Assembly: GCA_003569145.1 (NCBI GenBank)
Contig: BGOH01000004.1
Span: 101,721 to 165,720 of the forward strand
Length of the DNA: 64,000 nt
Reading direction: 5' to 3'
DNA from: Clavibacter sp.
Lineage (GTDB): Bacteria > Actinomycetota > Actinomycetes > Nanopelagicales > Nanopelagicaceae
Both the position numbers and the translations under genes were made by a program. Shown here piece by piece: positions 26,980 through 36,541 of the stretch. The notes below the pieces were generated by a model. That model did no database searches, was not told the DNA's origin, and was given only the letters and a program-made list of their open reading frames with translations. Numbering within the stretch: position 1 is the first letter of the stretch; every line of letters begins with the position of its first letter.

Positions 26980-27720
26980 GCGCACACCGTTAATAACAAT
27001 AATTGCAGTAGCAACTGCGATACCAAGTGGTCTTCTAGGAACAACAGAGACTAATTTTGCTGCAACTGGCGCCATAAGAACGCCACCTAAAGCAAGGCCG
27101 CCAACAGCTGACCAATCAATATCAAGACGAGAAATATTGGCAAGAAAACCAACGCTGGCACAAACTGCAACGATAAATTCAGCAGCGCTAACTGTTCCAA
27201 TGATTTTTCTTGGTTCATGCTCTGTGGTGGCAAGAAGAGTTGGAGTAACTATCGGTCCCCAGCCACCGCCACCTGATGCATCTATAAAACCACCAGTAGC
27301 CCCTAGAAATGTTAGGTATTTAGGGTTATCAAGTTCGGCAATATTTGGTTTTATATTTGTTTGAAAAACATTTCTATATAAGAGAACGAATCCAAGTAGG
27401 AGAAGAATTGTTGAGATAAAAATCTTTCCACCACTTAGATCAATAGAGGATAAGAATGTTGCGCCAGCAAATGCACCAATACCTCCAGGAATTGCTAGGC
27501 GTTTTAGGATTTCAAAGTCAACGTTTTCACGATGCCAATGTGAAACACCAGATGCCAAAGTAGTTCCAATCTCTGCTGCGTGAACAGCTGCTGATGCCAC
27601 TGCCGCCGATGTTCCCAGAGTTAGAAGAAGAGTTGAGCTGGTAAGTCCAAATCCCATACCAAGTGCGCCATCTATTAATTGGGCAATTGACCCAGCGAGT
27701 GCAAAAAAGAGCCAGTTCAC
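26965..27720 (-). CDS. TauE/SafE-family sulfite/anion permease
   Basis: A 251-residue protein of about eight hydrophobic helices. The repeated TauE/SafE signatures are DGALGMGFGLTSS (first half) and the Gly-rich GGFIDASGGGGWGP (second half). Members export sulfite, sulfonates or related anions. Its start overlaps the cysNC stop by four bases, so it is very probably in the sulfate-activation operon, which supports a sulfur-anion substrate. It converges with htpX. Confidence 0.88.
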   Translation of the reverse strand: MNWLFFALAGSIAQLIDGALGMGFGLTSSTLLLTLGTSAAVASAAVHAAEIGTTLASGVSHWHRENVDFEILKRLAIPGGIGAFAGATFLSSIDLSGGKIFISTILLLLGFVLLYRNVFQTNIKPNIAELDNPKYLTFLGATGGFIDASGGGGWGPIVTPTLLATTEHEPRKIIGTVSAAEFIVAVCASVGFLANISRLDIDWSAVGGLALGGVLMAPVAAKLVSVVPRRPLGIAVATAIIVINGVRLVTT

Positions 27721-29552
27721 AGAACTTCTTTCATTAGTTTTTCTACATTTAAAGCGATATCTGTAGTGCCATCAAGGATTAACTCAGCCGATGTTGGCGC
27801 CTCATAATCTTGACCCACTCCAGTTAGGTTAGGCAGGTTACCTTCTCTAGCCTTCTTATATAGCCCTTTTGGATCTCGTTGAGCACATATTTCAGCTGGG
27901 GTTTTCACCCAGACTTCAATAAATTCACCAGAATCAAAAATCTCTCTTGCATGATCTCGATCTACTTTAAATGGACTTACTAAAGCAACAATTACAACAA
28001 GACCGGCATCAACCATTAGTTTGCCAACCTCTGCAACGCGGCGGACATTTTCTGCCCTATCTTCCTTTGTGAAACCAAGATCTTTATTTAGCCCAAGCCT
28101 TAAATTATCGCCATCCAATACATAGCTATGAATCCCTTTGGTAAATAGTTCTTTCTCAAGAGCATTAGCTATGGTTGATTTTCCAGAGCCAGATAGTCCA
28201 GTCATCCAAATTACTTTAGCTCTCTGACCTTTTTGTTGAGAGCGAGTAGCTTTGTTAATCTCGTAATCATGCTTAGTGATATTAGATGCTCTTCTTAGAG
28301 TGTGAACAACCATTCCAGCACCGATAGTGTTAAGAGTTACTCGATCTACAATTACAAAATTACCTGATATCCGGTTCTCAGAGTACTTAGTTAGTGCAAT
28401 AGGGGAATCAGTAGCAATCTCAACTAAACCAATCTCATTCATTGCAAGAGTTCTAGCTGATTCATGCTCGCCATTATTAATGTCGATTCGGTGGCGAATA
28501 GTTGTTATCGTTGCCGCAACCATTGAAGAGCCGTTAATTAGGTAGTAAGAGCGAGAGTGAATTAACTCTTCTTCACCTAGCCAGACCAAGTTTGCGCTAA
28601 AGCGATCAGCAGGGGTTGTGAAATTATCAGCACCTTCAATAAAGTCGCCGCGAGTTGCATCAACCTCTGGGGTCAAGACCATAGTTATTGCTTTGCCACT
28701 TGGTGCGCTTTGGATATCGCCATCAAAGGTGGCAAGCCTAGAAATTTTTGCTTTTTTAGCACTTGGAAGGATTACTACCTCATCGCCAACTTTAAATTCT
28801 CCTTGGCTCACCGTGCCTGAAAGGCCGCGGAAGTTTTCAGCTCTTGAAATTAGTTGCACACCCATTCTTTTATGCTCATTTTTCCTAGGTTTCTCACGCC
28901 AATTCTGAATCTCCTCCAAGAGAGATCCACCGGCATACCACACAGTTTTTGGTGTTTTATAAACCACGTTATCGCCTTCAAGTGCGCTTACTGGAATAAA
29001 GCAAGCATCCTCAATAGCCAAACGTTTTATAGCAGGTGTTAGTTCTTGGACAAGATTGTCATAAATCTTCTGATCAAAGTTACTTGCATCTAATTTATTG
29101 ATAACAACTATTACTTTTTCAACACCCATGAGTGCGCAGATTGTTAAGTGGCGAAGAGTTTGAACCCTTACTCCTCTTGTGGCATCTACTAGAACCAATG
29201 CAATATCAGCCCTTGATGCAGCAACAGCCATATTCCTTGTGTACTGCTCATGGCCCGGAGCATCGGCAATTATCAATCGTCTTCCATCAAGTAGCGACAT
29301 AGAGCGATATGCCACATCAATGGTTATTCCTTGTTCACGTTCTGCCTCAAGACCATCTGTTAATAAACTAAAATCAATTTCACCTGCTGGAATTATCGAT
29401 CCTGCTCTCCTTGTGCTTCTAGCTGATGAAACGGTGTCATGAGGAACAGAATCGGTTTCAACTAATAAACGCCCGATTAAGGTGCTCTTTCCATCATCGA
29501 CGCTGCCACAGGTAAGGAGGCGAACTATAGGTTTTGAAGAAAGTGAGGACAT
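27717..29552 (-). CDS. cysNC: Bifunctional sulfate adenylyltransferase subunit 1 / APS kinase
   Basis: CysN is the GTPase subunit that drives formation of adenosine 5'-phosphosulfate with CysD; CysC phosphorylates APS to PAPS. The N-terminal part has G-domain motifs GSVDDGKSTLIGRLL, DAPGHEQYTRNMA and NKLD. The C-terminal part (about residues 435-611) has the kinase P-loop GLSGSGKST and the APS-kinase block DGDNLRLGLNKDLGF. The 611-residue fusion is the common actinobacterial form. It overlaps cysD by one base and the permease by four. Confidence 0.96.
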   Translation of the reverse strand: MSSLSSKPIVRLLTCGSVDDGKSTLIGRLLVETDSVPHDTVSSARSTRRAGSIIPAGEIDFSLLTDGLEAEREQGITIDVAYRSMSLLDGRRLIIADAPGHEQYTRNMAVAASRADIALVLVDATRGVRVQTLRHLTICALMGVEKVIVVINKLDASNFDQKIYDNLVQELTPAIKRLAIEDACFIPVSALEGDNVVYKTPKTVWYAGGSLLEEIQNWREKPRKNEHKRMGVQLISRAENFRGLSGTVSQGEFKVGDEVVILPSAKKAKISRLATFDGDIQSAPSGKAITMVLTPEVDATRGDFIEGADNFTTPADRFSANLVWLGEEELIHSRSYYLINGSSMVAATITTIRHRIDINNGEHESARTLAMNEIGLVEIATDSPIALTKYSENRISGNFVIVDRVTLNTIGAGMVVHTLRRASNITKHDYEINKATRSQQKGQRAKVIWMTGLSGSGKSTIANALEKELFTKGIHSYVLDGDNLRLGLNKDLGFTKEDRAENVRRVAEVGKLMVDAGLVVIVALVSPFKVDRDHAREIFDSGEFIEVWVKTPAEICAQRDPKGLYKKAREGNLPNLTGVGQDYEAPTSAELILDGTTDIALNVEKLMKEVL

Positions 29553-30457
29553 TAGAAATATCCCTCTTTCTTTTTCTTCTCCATAGAATCTTCCTTATCG
29601 CCATCAATCAGGCGAGTGGCTCGCTCACTTAATTTCACAGCCATCACCTCTGCTACTACCTGCTCAAGTGTGATGGCATCTGATTCAACGCCGGCAGTTA
29701 GTGGGTAGCAACCTAGAGTTCTAAATCGAATCTTCTTCATCTCGGGCTTTTCATTATTAATTAATGGATAGCGATCATCATCGACCATAATTAATTGTTC
29801 GCCGCGCTTTACAACAGGGCGTTCTTTAGCGAAATAGAGTGGATTTACTGGGATATTGTGAAGCTGGATGTAGCTCCAGATATCAAGTTCGGTCCAATCT
29901 GAAATTGGAAATACTCGCATGCTTTGATCTGGCCTGATTCTTGGGTTATAGGTTCTCCAGAGCTCTGGTCGTTGCGCTCTTGGATCCCAGCGATGACCTG
30001 ATTCTCTAACGCTAAATAATCTCTCTTTTGCTCTACTTTTCTCTTCATCGCGGCGTGAGCCACCAATAGCAGCATCAAATCCATAGGAATCTAAAGCTTG
30101 ACGTAGCGCAACAGTCTTCATCACCCTGGTGTATTCAGATGCGGTAGTTGAAAAAGGAGTTACTCCGTCTCTAACTCCATCTTGGTTTGTGTGAGTAATT
30201 AACTTGATCTGATACTTATCAGCCATCTGATCTCTAAATTCAATCATCTCGCGGAATTTCCAAGTGGTATCAATATGAAGCATCGGAAAGGGAACCTGAG
30301 CAGGAAAGAATGCTTTTCTAATTAAATGAAGAACTACCGATGAGTCTTTACCGATTGAATATAAAAAGACAGGATTTCTAAAACTAGCTGCAGTCTCTCT
30401 TATTATTTCAATCGACTCATTTTCTAAAGATTCGAGAATCTCAGGAGAGCTGCGCAT
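29552..30457 (-). CDS. cysD: Sulfate adenylyltransferase subunit 2
   Basis: The catalytic ATP sulfurylase subunit, which makes APS from ATP and sulfate. The PP-loop motif [12 protein letters not shown] and the blocks [27 protein letters not shown] and [15 protein letters not shown] are diagnostic. The 301-residue length is normal. It is followed by cysNC with a one-base overlap, and the histidine kinase stop is only 24 bases upstream on the same strand, so it may be transcribed with the two-component system. Confidence 0.96.
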   Translation of the reverse strand: MRSSPEILESLENESIEIIRETAASFRNPVFLYSIGKDSSVVLHLIRKAFFPAQVPFPMLHIDTTWKFREMIEFRDQMADKYQIKLITHTNQDGVRDGVTPFSTTASEYTRVMKTVALRQALDSYGFDAAIGGSRRDEEKSRAKERLFSVRESGHRWDPRAQRPELWRTYNPRIRPDQSMRVFPISDWTELDIWSYIQLHNIPVNPLYFAKERPVVKRGEQLIMVDDDRYPLINNEKPEMKKIRFRTLGCYPLTAGVESDAITLEQVVAEVMAVKLSERATRLIDGDKEDSMEKKKKEGYF

Positions 30458-30481
30458 TAGGAAATCCTATTGTCCACAGCT

Positions 30482-31963
30482 CTATAAATCCTTGATTGGG
30501 AAAGTGAGAGTAAATTTGGCGCCCCTGCCTAATTCAGATTCAACTTTAACTTGGCCACCATGAGCTTTCATCACTGCATCAACGATTGATAAGCCAAGTC
30601 CAGTTCCCTCAGTCCCGCTCCGCTTGCGAGAGAGATCTGCCCTATAAAAACGTTCAAATATTCTTTCCTGGGATTCAACTGAAATTCCAGGCCCGTTATC
30701 TGAAACAGAGATATAGGTCGCTAAATCATTTTGACCGGCGCTCACAATTATTTTGCTTCCATCTGGAGTGTGAATCTGGGCATTTGCGAGCAAATTAGCT
30801 ATTACTTGATGGATTCGGATGGAATCCCCCAGCAGAAATAAGTCTTCACTCTCAAGCTCGATGGAGATCTCATGAGTAGATCTTGCTGCTTTCGCTGACT
30901 CCACAGCTTCCTTAATCAGCTTGCCGATATCAACTGGCTCCATCAGCATCTCTGGTGATTGATCTAGGCGGGCAAGAAGTAATAGATCTTCAACTAAAGA
31001 TGACATACGCACTGATTCATCTTCAATTCTTCGGATTAGTTCACTTGTATCTTCTTCACCCTTAATTGCTCCCTGGCGGTGAAGTTCAGAAAAACCTCTG
31101 ATAGCAGTTAGCGGAGTGCGCAATTCATGTGAGGCATCAGCAACAAAGCGACGTAATTTATCTTCACTTTTAACCTTAACAACAAATGCTTCTTCAATTC
31201 GAGCAAGCATCTGATTCAAAGCTGATGTCAATCGACCAACTTCAGTATCAGTTCGTGCTTCATCAAGACGAGCGGAGAAGTCACCTTTTGCAAATGCCTC
31301 TGCAGTTTCTTCAACTGATTTCAATGGGCGAAGTGAAATATCAATGATTCTTCTAGCAATTAAAGCTAAGAAGATCAACACGATAAATCCCACAGCGAGA
31401 AAGAGAAAACGTAATTGATTCATCGCTTTCTCTACGCCATCTAATGAAATTGCGCAGATGACACTTCCAAGGCTTGAGGGAAGAATTCTTGCTAGGACTC
31501 GATAATCACTTCCCCTGCCTCCAGCATCTAGAGTAAAAGGCTTATCGTTATATTGGCTCACCTCAGCTGGAGTTATTCCAGCTACTAAAGTTTGAATTCT
31601 CTGCGGACTTTGAATATCACCTACTGTTCCTAAAATGTTTCCAGATGCATCAAGGAGTGTGACGCTTACTTCAGATGGCACATCACTTAAGGGTTCAAAG
31701 GGTTGGAAGAGAGGCTCTTTTGTATTTGTCTCCTCTGGCTCTGCTGCTATTCCTGCGCGATCTAGCCTTAAAAGTGAGCCTCCAGCAACGCTTTCTAGCT
31801 GAACATCTACTTGGGCAATTAGAAAGGTTCTAAAGGCTGCTTGAGCCGCAAAATCTGATGCTGCAATAGCAAATGCCCCAAGAGCCACAACGCCGATGAC
31901 TAACCTATTTCGCAGACTCCATTGACCTGGCCTTGGTTTGTATTTGCGAAAGGGTTGATTCAT
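30482..31963 (-). CDS. Two-component sensor histidine kinase
   Basis: A 493-residue membrane sensor. TM1 is near residues 22-42, an extracytoplasmic sensor region spans about 45-180, and TM2 is near 185-205, followed by HAMP. The phospho-acceptor His lies in VADASHELRTPLTAI. ATPase boxes are seen as IANLLANAQIHT (N), DNGPGI (G1) and GTGLGLSIV (G2). It belongs to the MprB/TcrY-like actinobacterial type. The response regulator lies immediately upstream; with its frame corrected the two genes are three bases apart. The stimulus is unknown. Confidence 0.93.
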   Translation of the reverse strand: MNQPFRKYKPRPGQWSLRNRLVIGVVALGAFAIAASDFAAQAAFRTFLIAQVDVQLESVAGGSLLRLDRAGIAAEPEETNTKEPLFQPFEPLSDVPSEVSVTLLDASGNILGTVGDIQSPQRIQTLVAGITPAEVSQYNDKPFTLDAGGRGSDYRVLARILPSSLGSVICAISLDGVEKAMNQLRFLFLAVGFIVLIFLALIARRIIDISLRPLKSVEETAEAFAKGDFSARLDEARTDTEVGRLTSALNQMLARIEEAFVVKVKSEDKLRRFVADASHELRTPLTAIRGFSELHRQGAIKGEEDTSELIRRIEDESVRMSSLVEDLLLLARLDQSPEMLMEPVDIGKLIKEAVESAKAARSTHEISIELESEDLFLLGDSIRIHQVIANLLANAQIHTPDGSKIIVSAGQNDLATYISVSDNGPGISVESQERIFERFYRADLSRKRSGTEGTGLGLSIVDAVMKAHGGQVKVESELGRGAKFTLTFPIKDL

Positions 31964-31966
31964 TAA

Positions 31967-32718
31967 TTAATTCTTTGCTGGCAACCTCAAGCGATAACCA
32001 ACACCGCGAACAGTGTGGATAAGTGGTGGTTCGTCTGATCAATCTTCTTACGAAGATATGAAATATAGGTCTCCACAATTCCAGCATCGCCACGGAAGTC
32101 ATACTGCCAGACATGATCTAAAATCTGTGATTTTGAAACCACGCGATCTGCATTGATCATCAAGTATCTAAGAAGGATAAATTCTGTTGGAGAGAGATCA
32201 ATTAAATTCCCAGCCCTACGGACTTCATGTGTTGCCTCATTAAGCTCTAAATCAGCAAAGGAGATTAGCTCTTCATTTACTGATGATTCAACAACTCCAG
32301 TTCTGCGCAATAGTGCCCTAAGGCGAGCAACGAGTTCCTCTAAGCTAAATGGCTTTGTGACATAGTCATCGCCGCCAAGAGTTAATCCTTTTATTTTATC
32401 TTCAGTAGTGTCTTTTGCAGTTAGGAATAGAACGCCCACATCTTGTCCATCTGCGCGTAGCTTCTTGCAAACTTCAAAGCCATCGAGATCTGGAAGCATC
32501 ACATCAAGAATGAGCGCATGTGGTTTAAATTCCTCGGCAACGCGCAAGGCCTCAGCCCCACTTGCCGCAGTGCGAACCTCAAAACCGACAAAGCGAAGGC
32601 TTGTTGTTATAAGTTCGCTAATACTCTTCTCATCATCAACAACTAGGACCTTTTGGACCTTAACTTCATTTGTTGTGGTCATCGATGGCTCTTTCTTAAC
32701 TAGAACTGTTGAATTCAT
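31967..32718 (-). CDS. OmpR-family response regulator (frame broken once near its end)
   Basis: A receiver domain (VLVVDDEKSISE, phospho-Asp in LILDVMLPDLDG, Lys in TKPFSLEELVARL) is joined to a winged-helix DNA-binding domain (LSPTEFILLRYLMINADRVVSKSQIL, core LSPTEFILLRYL). The frame breaks near the C-terminus. Adding one G at 32028-32029 (C on the coding strand) restores the canonical end KIDQTNPPLIHTVRGVGYRL and a stop at 31967. The start at 32718 has a GAGGTGA Shine-Dalgarno five bases upstream, which favours it over Met 32682. It is paired with the downstream kinase. Confidence 0.93.
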
Positions 32719-32856
32719 TAGTAATCACCTCGAGGGCCATCTTGTAGGGCTCACTTTAGAACTTCCTGAGAAGAGGCTGGGCCATAGGGGCGAGTTTTGC
32801 CTAATGCCTAGCGCTGGGAATAGAAAGGGGGCTATCTGGGTTCTGGCTAGTGCAGT

Positions 32857-32877
32857 GTTGAGCCACTTCGACTCAAT
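32857..32877. promoter_or_regulatory. HAIR operator for HspR, primary site
   Basis: GTTGAGC-N7-ACTCAAT matches the HspR-associated inverted repeat CTTGAGT-N7-ACTCAAG in the conserved TTGAG and ACTCAA cores with the exact seven-base spacer. It lies 77 bases before dnaK. The hspR gene is the last gene of the same operon, as in other Actinobacteria. Confidence 0.85.
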
Positions 32878-32879
32878 CT

Positions 32880-32900
32880 TTTGACCGTAGAGGGCTCAAT
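32880..32900. promoter_or_regulatory. HAIR-like operator, second weaker site
   Basis: TTTGACC-N7-GCTCAAT keeps the seven-base spacer and most of the right half-site (CTCAA) but only TTGA of the left half. It starts two bases after the first site ends, so two HspR dimers could bind nearly in tandem. This is a weaker match than the primary site. Confidence 0.5.
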
Positions 32901-32953
32901 GCTGGAGGGTAACCCCCTTGGAATCCAATAGATAGCTTGAAGGAGTTAAAAAG

Positions 32954-34777
32954 ATGGCAAGAGCAGTCGGAATCGATCTGGGTACGACCAATAGCTGCGT
33001 ATCCGTACTTGAAGGTGGCGAGCCCACCGTTATTGCAAATGCTGAGGGTGCGCGCACTACCCCCTCCATTGTTGCCTTTGCAAAAAATGGCGAAGTATTA
33101 GTTGGAGAGGTCGCTAAGCGTCAGGCAGTTACCAACGTTGATCGCACCATCCGCTCAGTCAAGCGCCACATGGGAACTGACTGGAATACAAGTATTGACG
33201 GCAAGAAATACACCGCCCAAGAAATTTCAGCCCGTATCTTGCAGAAGTTAAAGCGCGATGCAGAAGCATACTTAGGTGACACCGTCACTGATGCTGTTAT
33301 TACAGTGCCAGCATATTTCAACGATGCGCAGCGCCAAGCTACTAAAGAAGCTGGCGAAATTGCAGGTTTAAACGTTCTACGTATCATCAACGAGCCAACA
33401 TCTGCAGCTCTTGCATACGGCCTAGATAAAGGCGATAAAGAACAGACCATTTTAGTATTTGACCTAGGCGGCGGAACATTTGATGTTTCACTTCTTGAAA
33501 TTGGCGATGGCGTAGTTGAAGTCAAAGCTACCAATGGTGATAACAACCTTGGCGGCGATGATTGGGATCAAGCACTCGTTGACTTCTTAGTTAAAACTTT
33601 TGCCGCTAAAAATGGCGTTGACTTAGCAAAAGATAAAATGGCAATGCAGCGTGTAAGAGAAGCGGCTGAAAAAGCTAAGATTGAACTCTCTTCATCTCAG
33701 CAAACATCAGTCAATCTTCCTTACATCACAGTAGATGCTGAGAAGAATCCACTTTTCTTAGATGAAACAATTACCAGGGCGCAGTTCCAAGCAATGACTG
33801 CAGATCTTCTTGATCGCTGCCGTCGCCCATTCCAATCAGTATTAAAGGATGCCGGCATTCCAATTGCCAATATTCATCATGTAGTACTAGTTGGTGGTTC
33901 AACTCGTATGCCTGCCGTCGTTGATCTAGTCAAAGAGCTAACTGGCGGAAAAGAGCCAAATAAGGGCGTAAATCCTGATGAAGTAGTTGCAGTTGGCGCC
34001 AGCCTTCAAGCCGGCGTTATCAAGGGTGAGGTTAAAGATGTTCTCCTGCTTGATGTAACTCCACTATCACTTGGTATTGAAACCAAGGGTGGAATTATGA
34101 CCAAGTTAATTGAACGCAACACCACAATTCCAACTAAGCGCTCAGAGATCTTTACAACCGCTGATGACAATCAACCAGCTGTTCAGATTCAAGTCTTCCA
34201 AGGTGAACGTGAGATGGCTGCGTATAACAAACGCCTAGGAATGTTTGAACTAACAGGCATTGCTCCGGCGCCGCGCGGCATTCCGCAAATCGAAGTCACA
34301 TTCGACATTGATGCCAACGGAATTGTTCATGTCTCGGCAAAAGATTTAGGAACTGGAAAAGCACAGAGCATGACAATCTCTGGTGGTTCAGCTCTTCCTA
34401 AGGATGAGATTGAACGAATGATGCGAGATGCAGAATCACATGCTGATGAAGATAAGCAGCGTCGTGATGAGGCAGAGACTCGCAACACAGGAGACTCTCT
34501 TGTCTATCAAACTGAGAAGTTCTTAAAAGATAACGCTGAGAAACTCAATGAAGGAGAAGCTGCTACTAAGAAGGGCGAAGTTGAAAGCGCTATGGCAGAG
34601 CTTAAGAAACTTCTTGAAGGCGCAGATTATGCGAGCATCAAGAGCGCAACAACCAAGCTATCTGAAGTAAGTCAGCAATTAGGAGCAGCTCTATACGCTG
34701 CTAATGCATCAAATGCCGAAGCGCCAAAGGGTGATGATGGCGTCGAAGATGCTGAGATCATTGATGAAAGCAAGTAA
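32954..34777 (+). CDS. dnaK: Hsp70 chaperone DnaK
   Basis: The main ATP-driven chaperone. The start [20 protein letters not shown], the nucleotide-binding blocks [28 protein letters not shown] and [13 protein letters not shown], and the substrate-binding domain beginning [16 protein letters not shown] are all canonical. The C-terminal lid ends in an acidic [13 protein letters not shown] tail. The 607 residues are continuous. It overlaps grpE by one base and is preceded by HAIR operators, so repression by HspR is expected. Confidence 0.98.
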   Translation: MARAVGIDLGTTNSCVSVLEGGEPTVIANAEGARTTPSIVAFAKNGEVLVGEVAKRQAVTNVDRTIRSVKRHMGTDWNTSIDGKKYTAQEISARILQKLKRDAEAYLGDTVTDAVITVPAYFNDAQRQATKEAGEIAGLNVLRIINEPTSAALAYGLDKGDKEQTILVFDLGGGTFDVSLLEIGDGVVEVKATNGDNNLGGDDWDQALVDFLVKTFAAKNGVDLAKDKMAMQRVREAAEKAKIELSSSQQTSVNLPYITVDAEKNPLFLDETITRAQFQAMTADLLDRCRRPFQSVLKDAGIPIANIHHVVLVGGSTRMPAVVDLVKELTGGKEPNKGVNPDEVVAVGASLQAGVIKGEVKDVLLLDVTPLSLGIETKGGIMTKLIERNTTIPTKRSEIFTTADDNQPAVQIQVFQGEREMAAYNKRLGMFELTGIAPAPRGIPQIEVTFDIDANGIVHVSAKDLGTGKAQSMTISGGSALPKDEIERMMRDAESHADEDKQRRDEAETRNTGDSLVYQTEKFLKDNAEKLNEGEAATKKGEVESAMAELKKLLEGADYASIKSATTKLSEVSQQLGAALYAANASNAEAPKGDDGVEDAEIIDESK

Positions 34778-35250
34778 TGAGCGAGGAGATAAAGACTGAA
34801 GAAGAAGTAGTATCAACTGAGGCAGTAGCTGAGGTCATTGACCCAGTTACTGCCTTAACTGATGATTTACAAAGACTTCAGGCTGAGTTTGCCAACTATC
34901 GCAAGCGAATCGAGCGTGATAGAGCGCTAGCTGGCGAAGTGGCAATTTCAAGCGTCTTATTTGAGTTTTTAGCGATTCTTGACGATCTCGACCGAGCTGA
35001 ATCCCATGGCGAATTAAGTGGGGGATTTAAGGCAATTGCAGAGCAAATCACTGCGGCAACCACCAAGCTTGGTTTAGAAAAATATGGCAGCGCTCCAGAG
35101 GCATTTGATCCCAATATCCATGAAGCACTTCTTCATGAAACCTCAAGTGAAGTCAAAGAAACAACTGTCACAAAGATATTGCAGCCCGGATATAAATATA
35201 AAGAGCGAGTCTTAAGACCGGCTCGAGTAGTAGTGACTGATCCAGAATAA
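34777..35250 (+). CDS. grpE: Nucleotide exchange factor GrpE
   Basis: GrpE releases ADP from DnaK. The 157 residues have an acidic N-terminus, a coiled-coil helix with LQAEFANYRKRIERDR, and the C-terminal beta domain with FDPNIHEALLHE and GYKYKERVLRPARVVV. It lies between dnaK and dnaJ in the HspR operon, with one-base and two-base junctions. Confidence 0.96.
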   Translation: MSEEIKTEEEVVSTEAVAEVIDPVTALTDDLQRLQAEFANYRKRIERDRALAGEVAISSVLFEFLAILDDLDRAESHGELSGGFKAIAEQITAATTKLGLEKYGSAPEAFDPNIHEALLHETSSEVKETTVTKILQPGYKYKERVLRPARVVVTDPE

Positions 35251-35252
35251 CC

Positions 35253-36152
35253 ATGGCCGCTAAAGATCTCTACGAAAAAGATTATTACGCCATATTAGGC
35301 GTTGATAAGAAAGCTGATGCTGCCACAATAAAGAAGACCTATCGCAGCCTGGCTCGCGAATTACATCCTGATAAAACTAAAGGAGATAAGAAGCTAGAGG
35401 ATCGATTTAAAGAAGTCAGCGAAGCTTATGAAATATTAAGTGATGAAAAGAAACGCAGTGAATATGATCAAGCACGTCAGGCATTTCAATCTGGCGCTTT
35501 TAGACAAGGCCAACAATTTTCTGGAGATTTCAGTGATTTATTTTCTGGGGGCGGAGACATTTTCTCTCAGCTATTTACCGGACGACGCGGGCCGCGAAAA
35601 GGCCAAGATATTGAGACAGAAATTTCAATTTCGTTTCGAGATGCTTTATTTGGCAAAGAGGTAGACCTACGCCTTTCAGGGCAGGGCAGTTCAGCAAGTG
35701 CTATTACAGTTCGAATTCCTGCAGGGGTTAATGATGGTTCAAAAGTTCGAGTAAAAGGTCGTGGAGGTCCGGGAGAGGCAGGCCCAGGAGATTTATTTGT
35801 ACTAGTAAATGTCATCCCACACCCAGTATTTGCTCGAAAGGGCGAAAATCTTCACATCAGCGTCCCTGTTTCTTTCACAGAAGCAGCGCTGGGCGCTGAT
35901 ATTTCAGTACCCACAATTGAAGGCGATGAAGTAAAGCTTCGCCTTGCATCAGGTACTCAGAACGGGAAGACCCTTAGAGTCAAAGGACGCGGAGTTAAGA
36001 AGGGTGTAAACGCTGGAGATTTAATGGTGACAATTGAAGTTCAAGTTCCGCAGCGAATTGATGGCAAAGCTAAAAAAGCTCTAGAGGATTTTGCAAACGC
36101 AACTAAAGATGAAGATCTACGATCTGAATTTATGCAACGAGCACGCGCATGA
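35253..36152 (+). CDS. dnaJ: J-domain co-chaperone DnaJ lacking the zinc-finger domain
   Basis: A DnaK co-chaperone that stimulates ATP hydrolysis through its J domain (residues about 8-75, HPD in ARELHPDKT). A Gly/Phe-rich segment follows (FSDLFSGGGDIFSQLF), then two C-terminal substrate-binding beta domains (VRIPAGVNDGSKVRVKG and KLRLASGTQNGKTLRVKG). No CxxCxGxG repeats exist anywhere in the 299 residues, so it is a type II (CbpA/DnaJB-like) protein although it sits in the dnaK operon position. It overlaps hspR by four bases (ATGA). Confidence 0.93.
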   Translation: MAAKDLYEKDYYAILGVDKKADAATIKKTYRSLARELHPDKTKGDKKLEDRFKEVSEAYEILSDEKKRSEYDQARQAFQSGAFRQGQQFSGDFSDLFSGGGDIFSQLFTGRRGPRKGQDIETEISISFRDALFGKEVDLRLSGQGSSASAITVRIPAGVNDGSKVRVKGRGGPGEAGPGDLFVLVNVIPHPVFARKGENLHISVPVSFTEAALGADISVPTIEGDEVKLRLASGTQNGKTLRVKGRGVKKGVNAGDLMVTIEVQVPQRIDGKAKKALEDFANATKDEDLRSEFMQRARA

Positions 36153-36532
36153 CAACTCCAGAGAGCGATGAGGAGTTAGCGCTATATGTAATTTCAGTTG
36201 CTGCACAATTATCTGGGCTTCACCCACAAACTCTTCGGCAGTATGACCGGATGGGGCTAGTTTCACCATCAAGGGCTCAAGGTAGAGGTCGTCGCTACTC
36301 ACTGCGAGATATCGCGCTACTTCGAAATGTCTCACGAATGGTGCAAGAAGGTATTAACTTGGCGGGCATTAAGCGGATTATTGAACTTGAATCAGCAATG
36401 TCAAATATGGCAATAGAAGTTGCGAAACTTAGAATTGAAGTTGATGCACTTTTAGAGTCAAACCCAGAGAAGGCTTTAGTTGCCAGGCGCCGAGCTGACC
36501 TAATTATTTACAATTCGCCAAAGAGCCTTTAG
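36149..36532 (+). CDS. hspR: Heat-shock repressor HspR (MerR family)
   Basis: HspR represses the dnaK operon by binding HAIR sites, with DnaK as co-repressor in relatives. The MerR-type winged helix is YVISVAAQLSGLHPQTLRQY followed by DRMGLVSPSRAQGRGRRYS, and a helical effector/dimer region lies around INLAGIKRIIELE. The 127-residue length is normal. It overlaps the dnaJ end, and the HAIR element is present upstream of dnaK, so the negative loop appears complete. Confidence 0.95.
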   Translation: MTTPESDEELALYVISVAAQLSGLHPQTLRQYDRMGLVSPSRAQGRGRRYSLRDIALLRNVSRMVQEGINLAGIKRIIELESAMSNMAIEVAKLRIEVDALLESNPEKALVARRRADLIIYNSPKSL

Positions 36533-36541
36533 GTTTATCTC

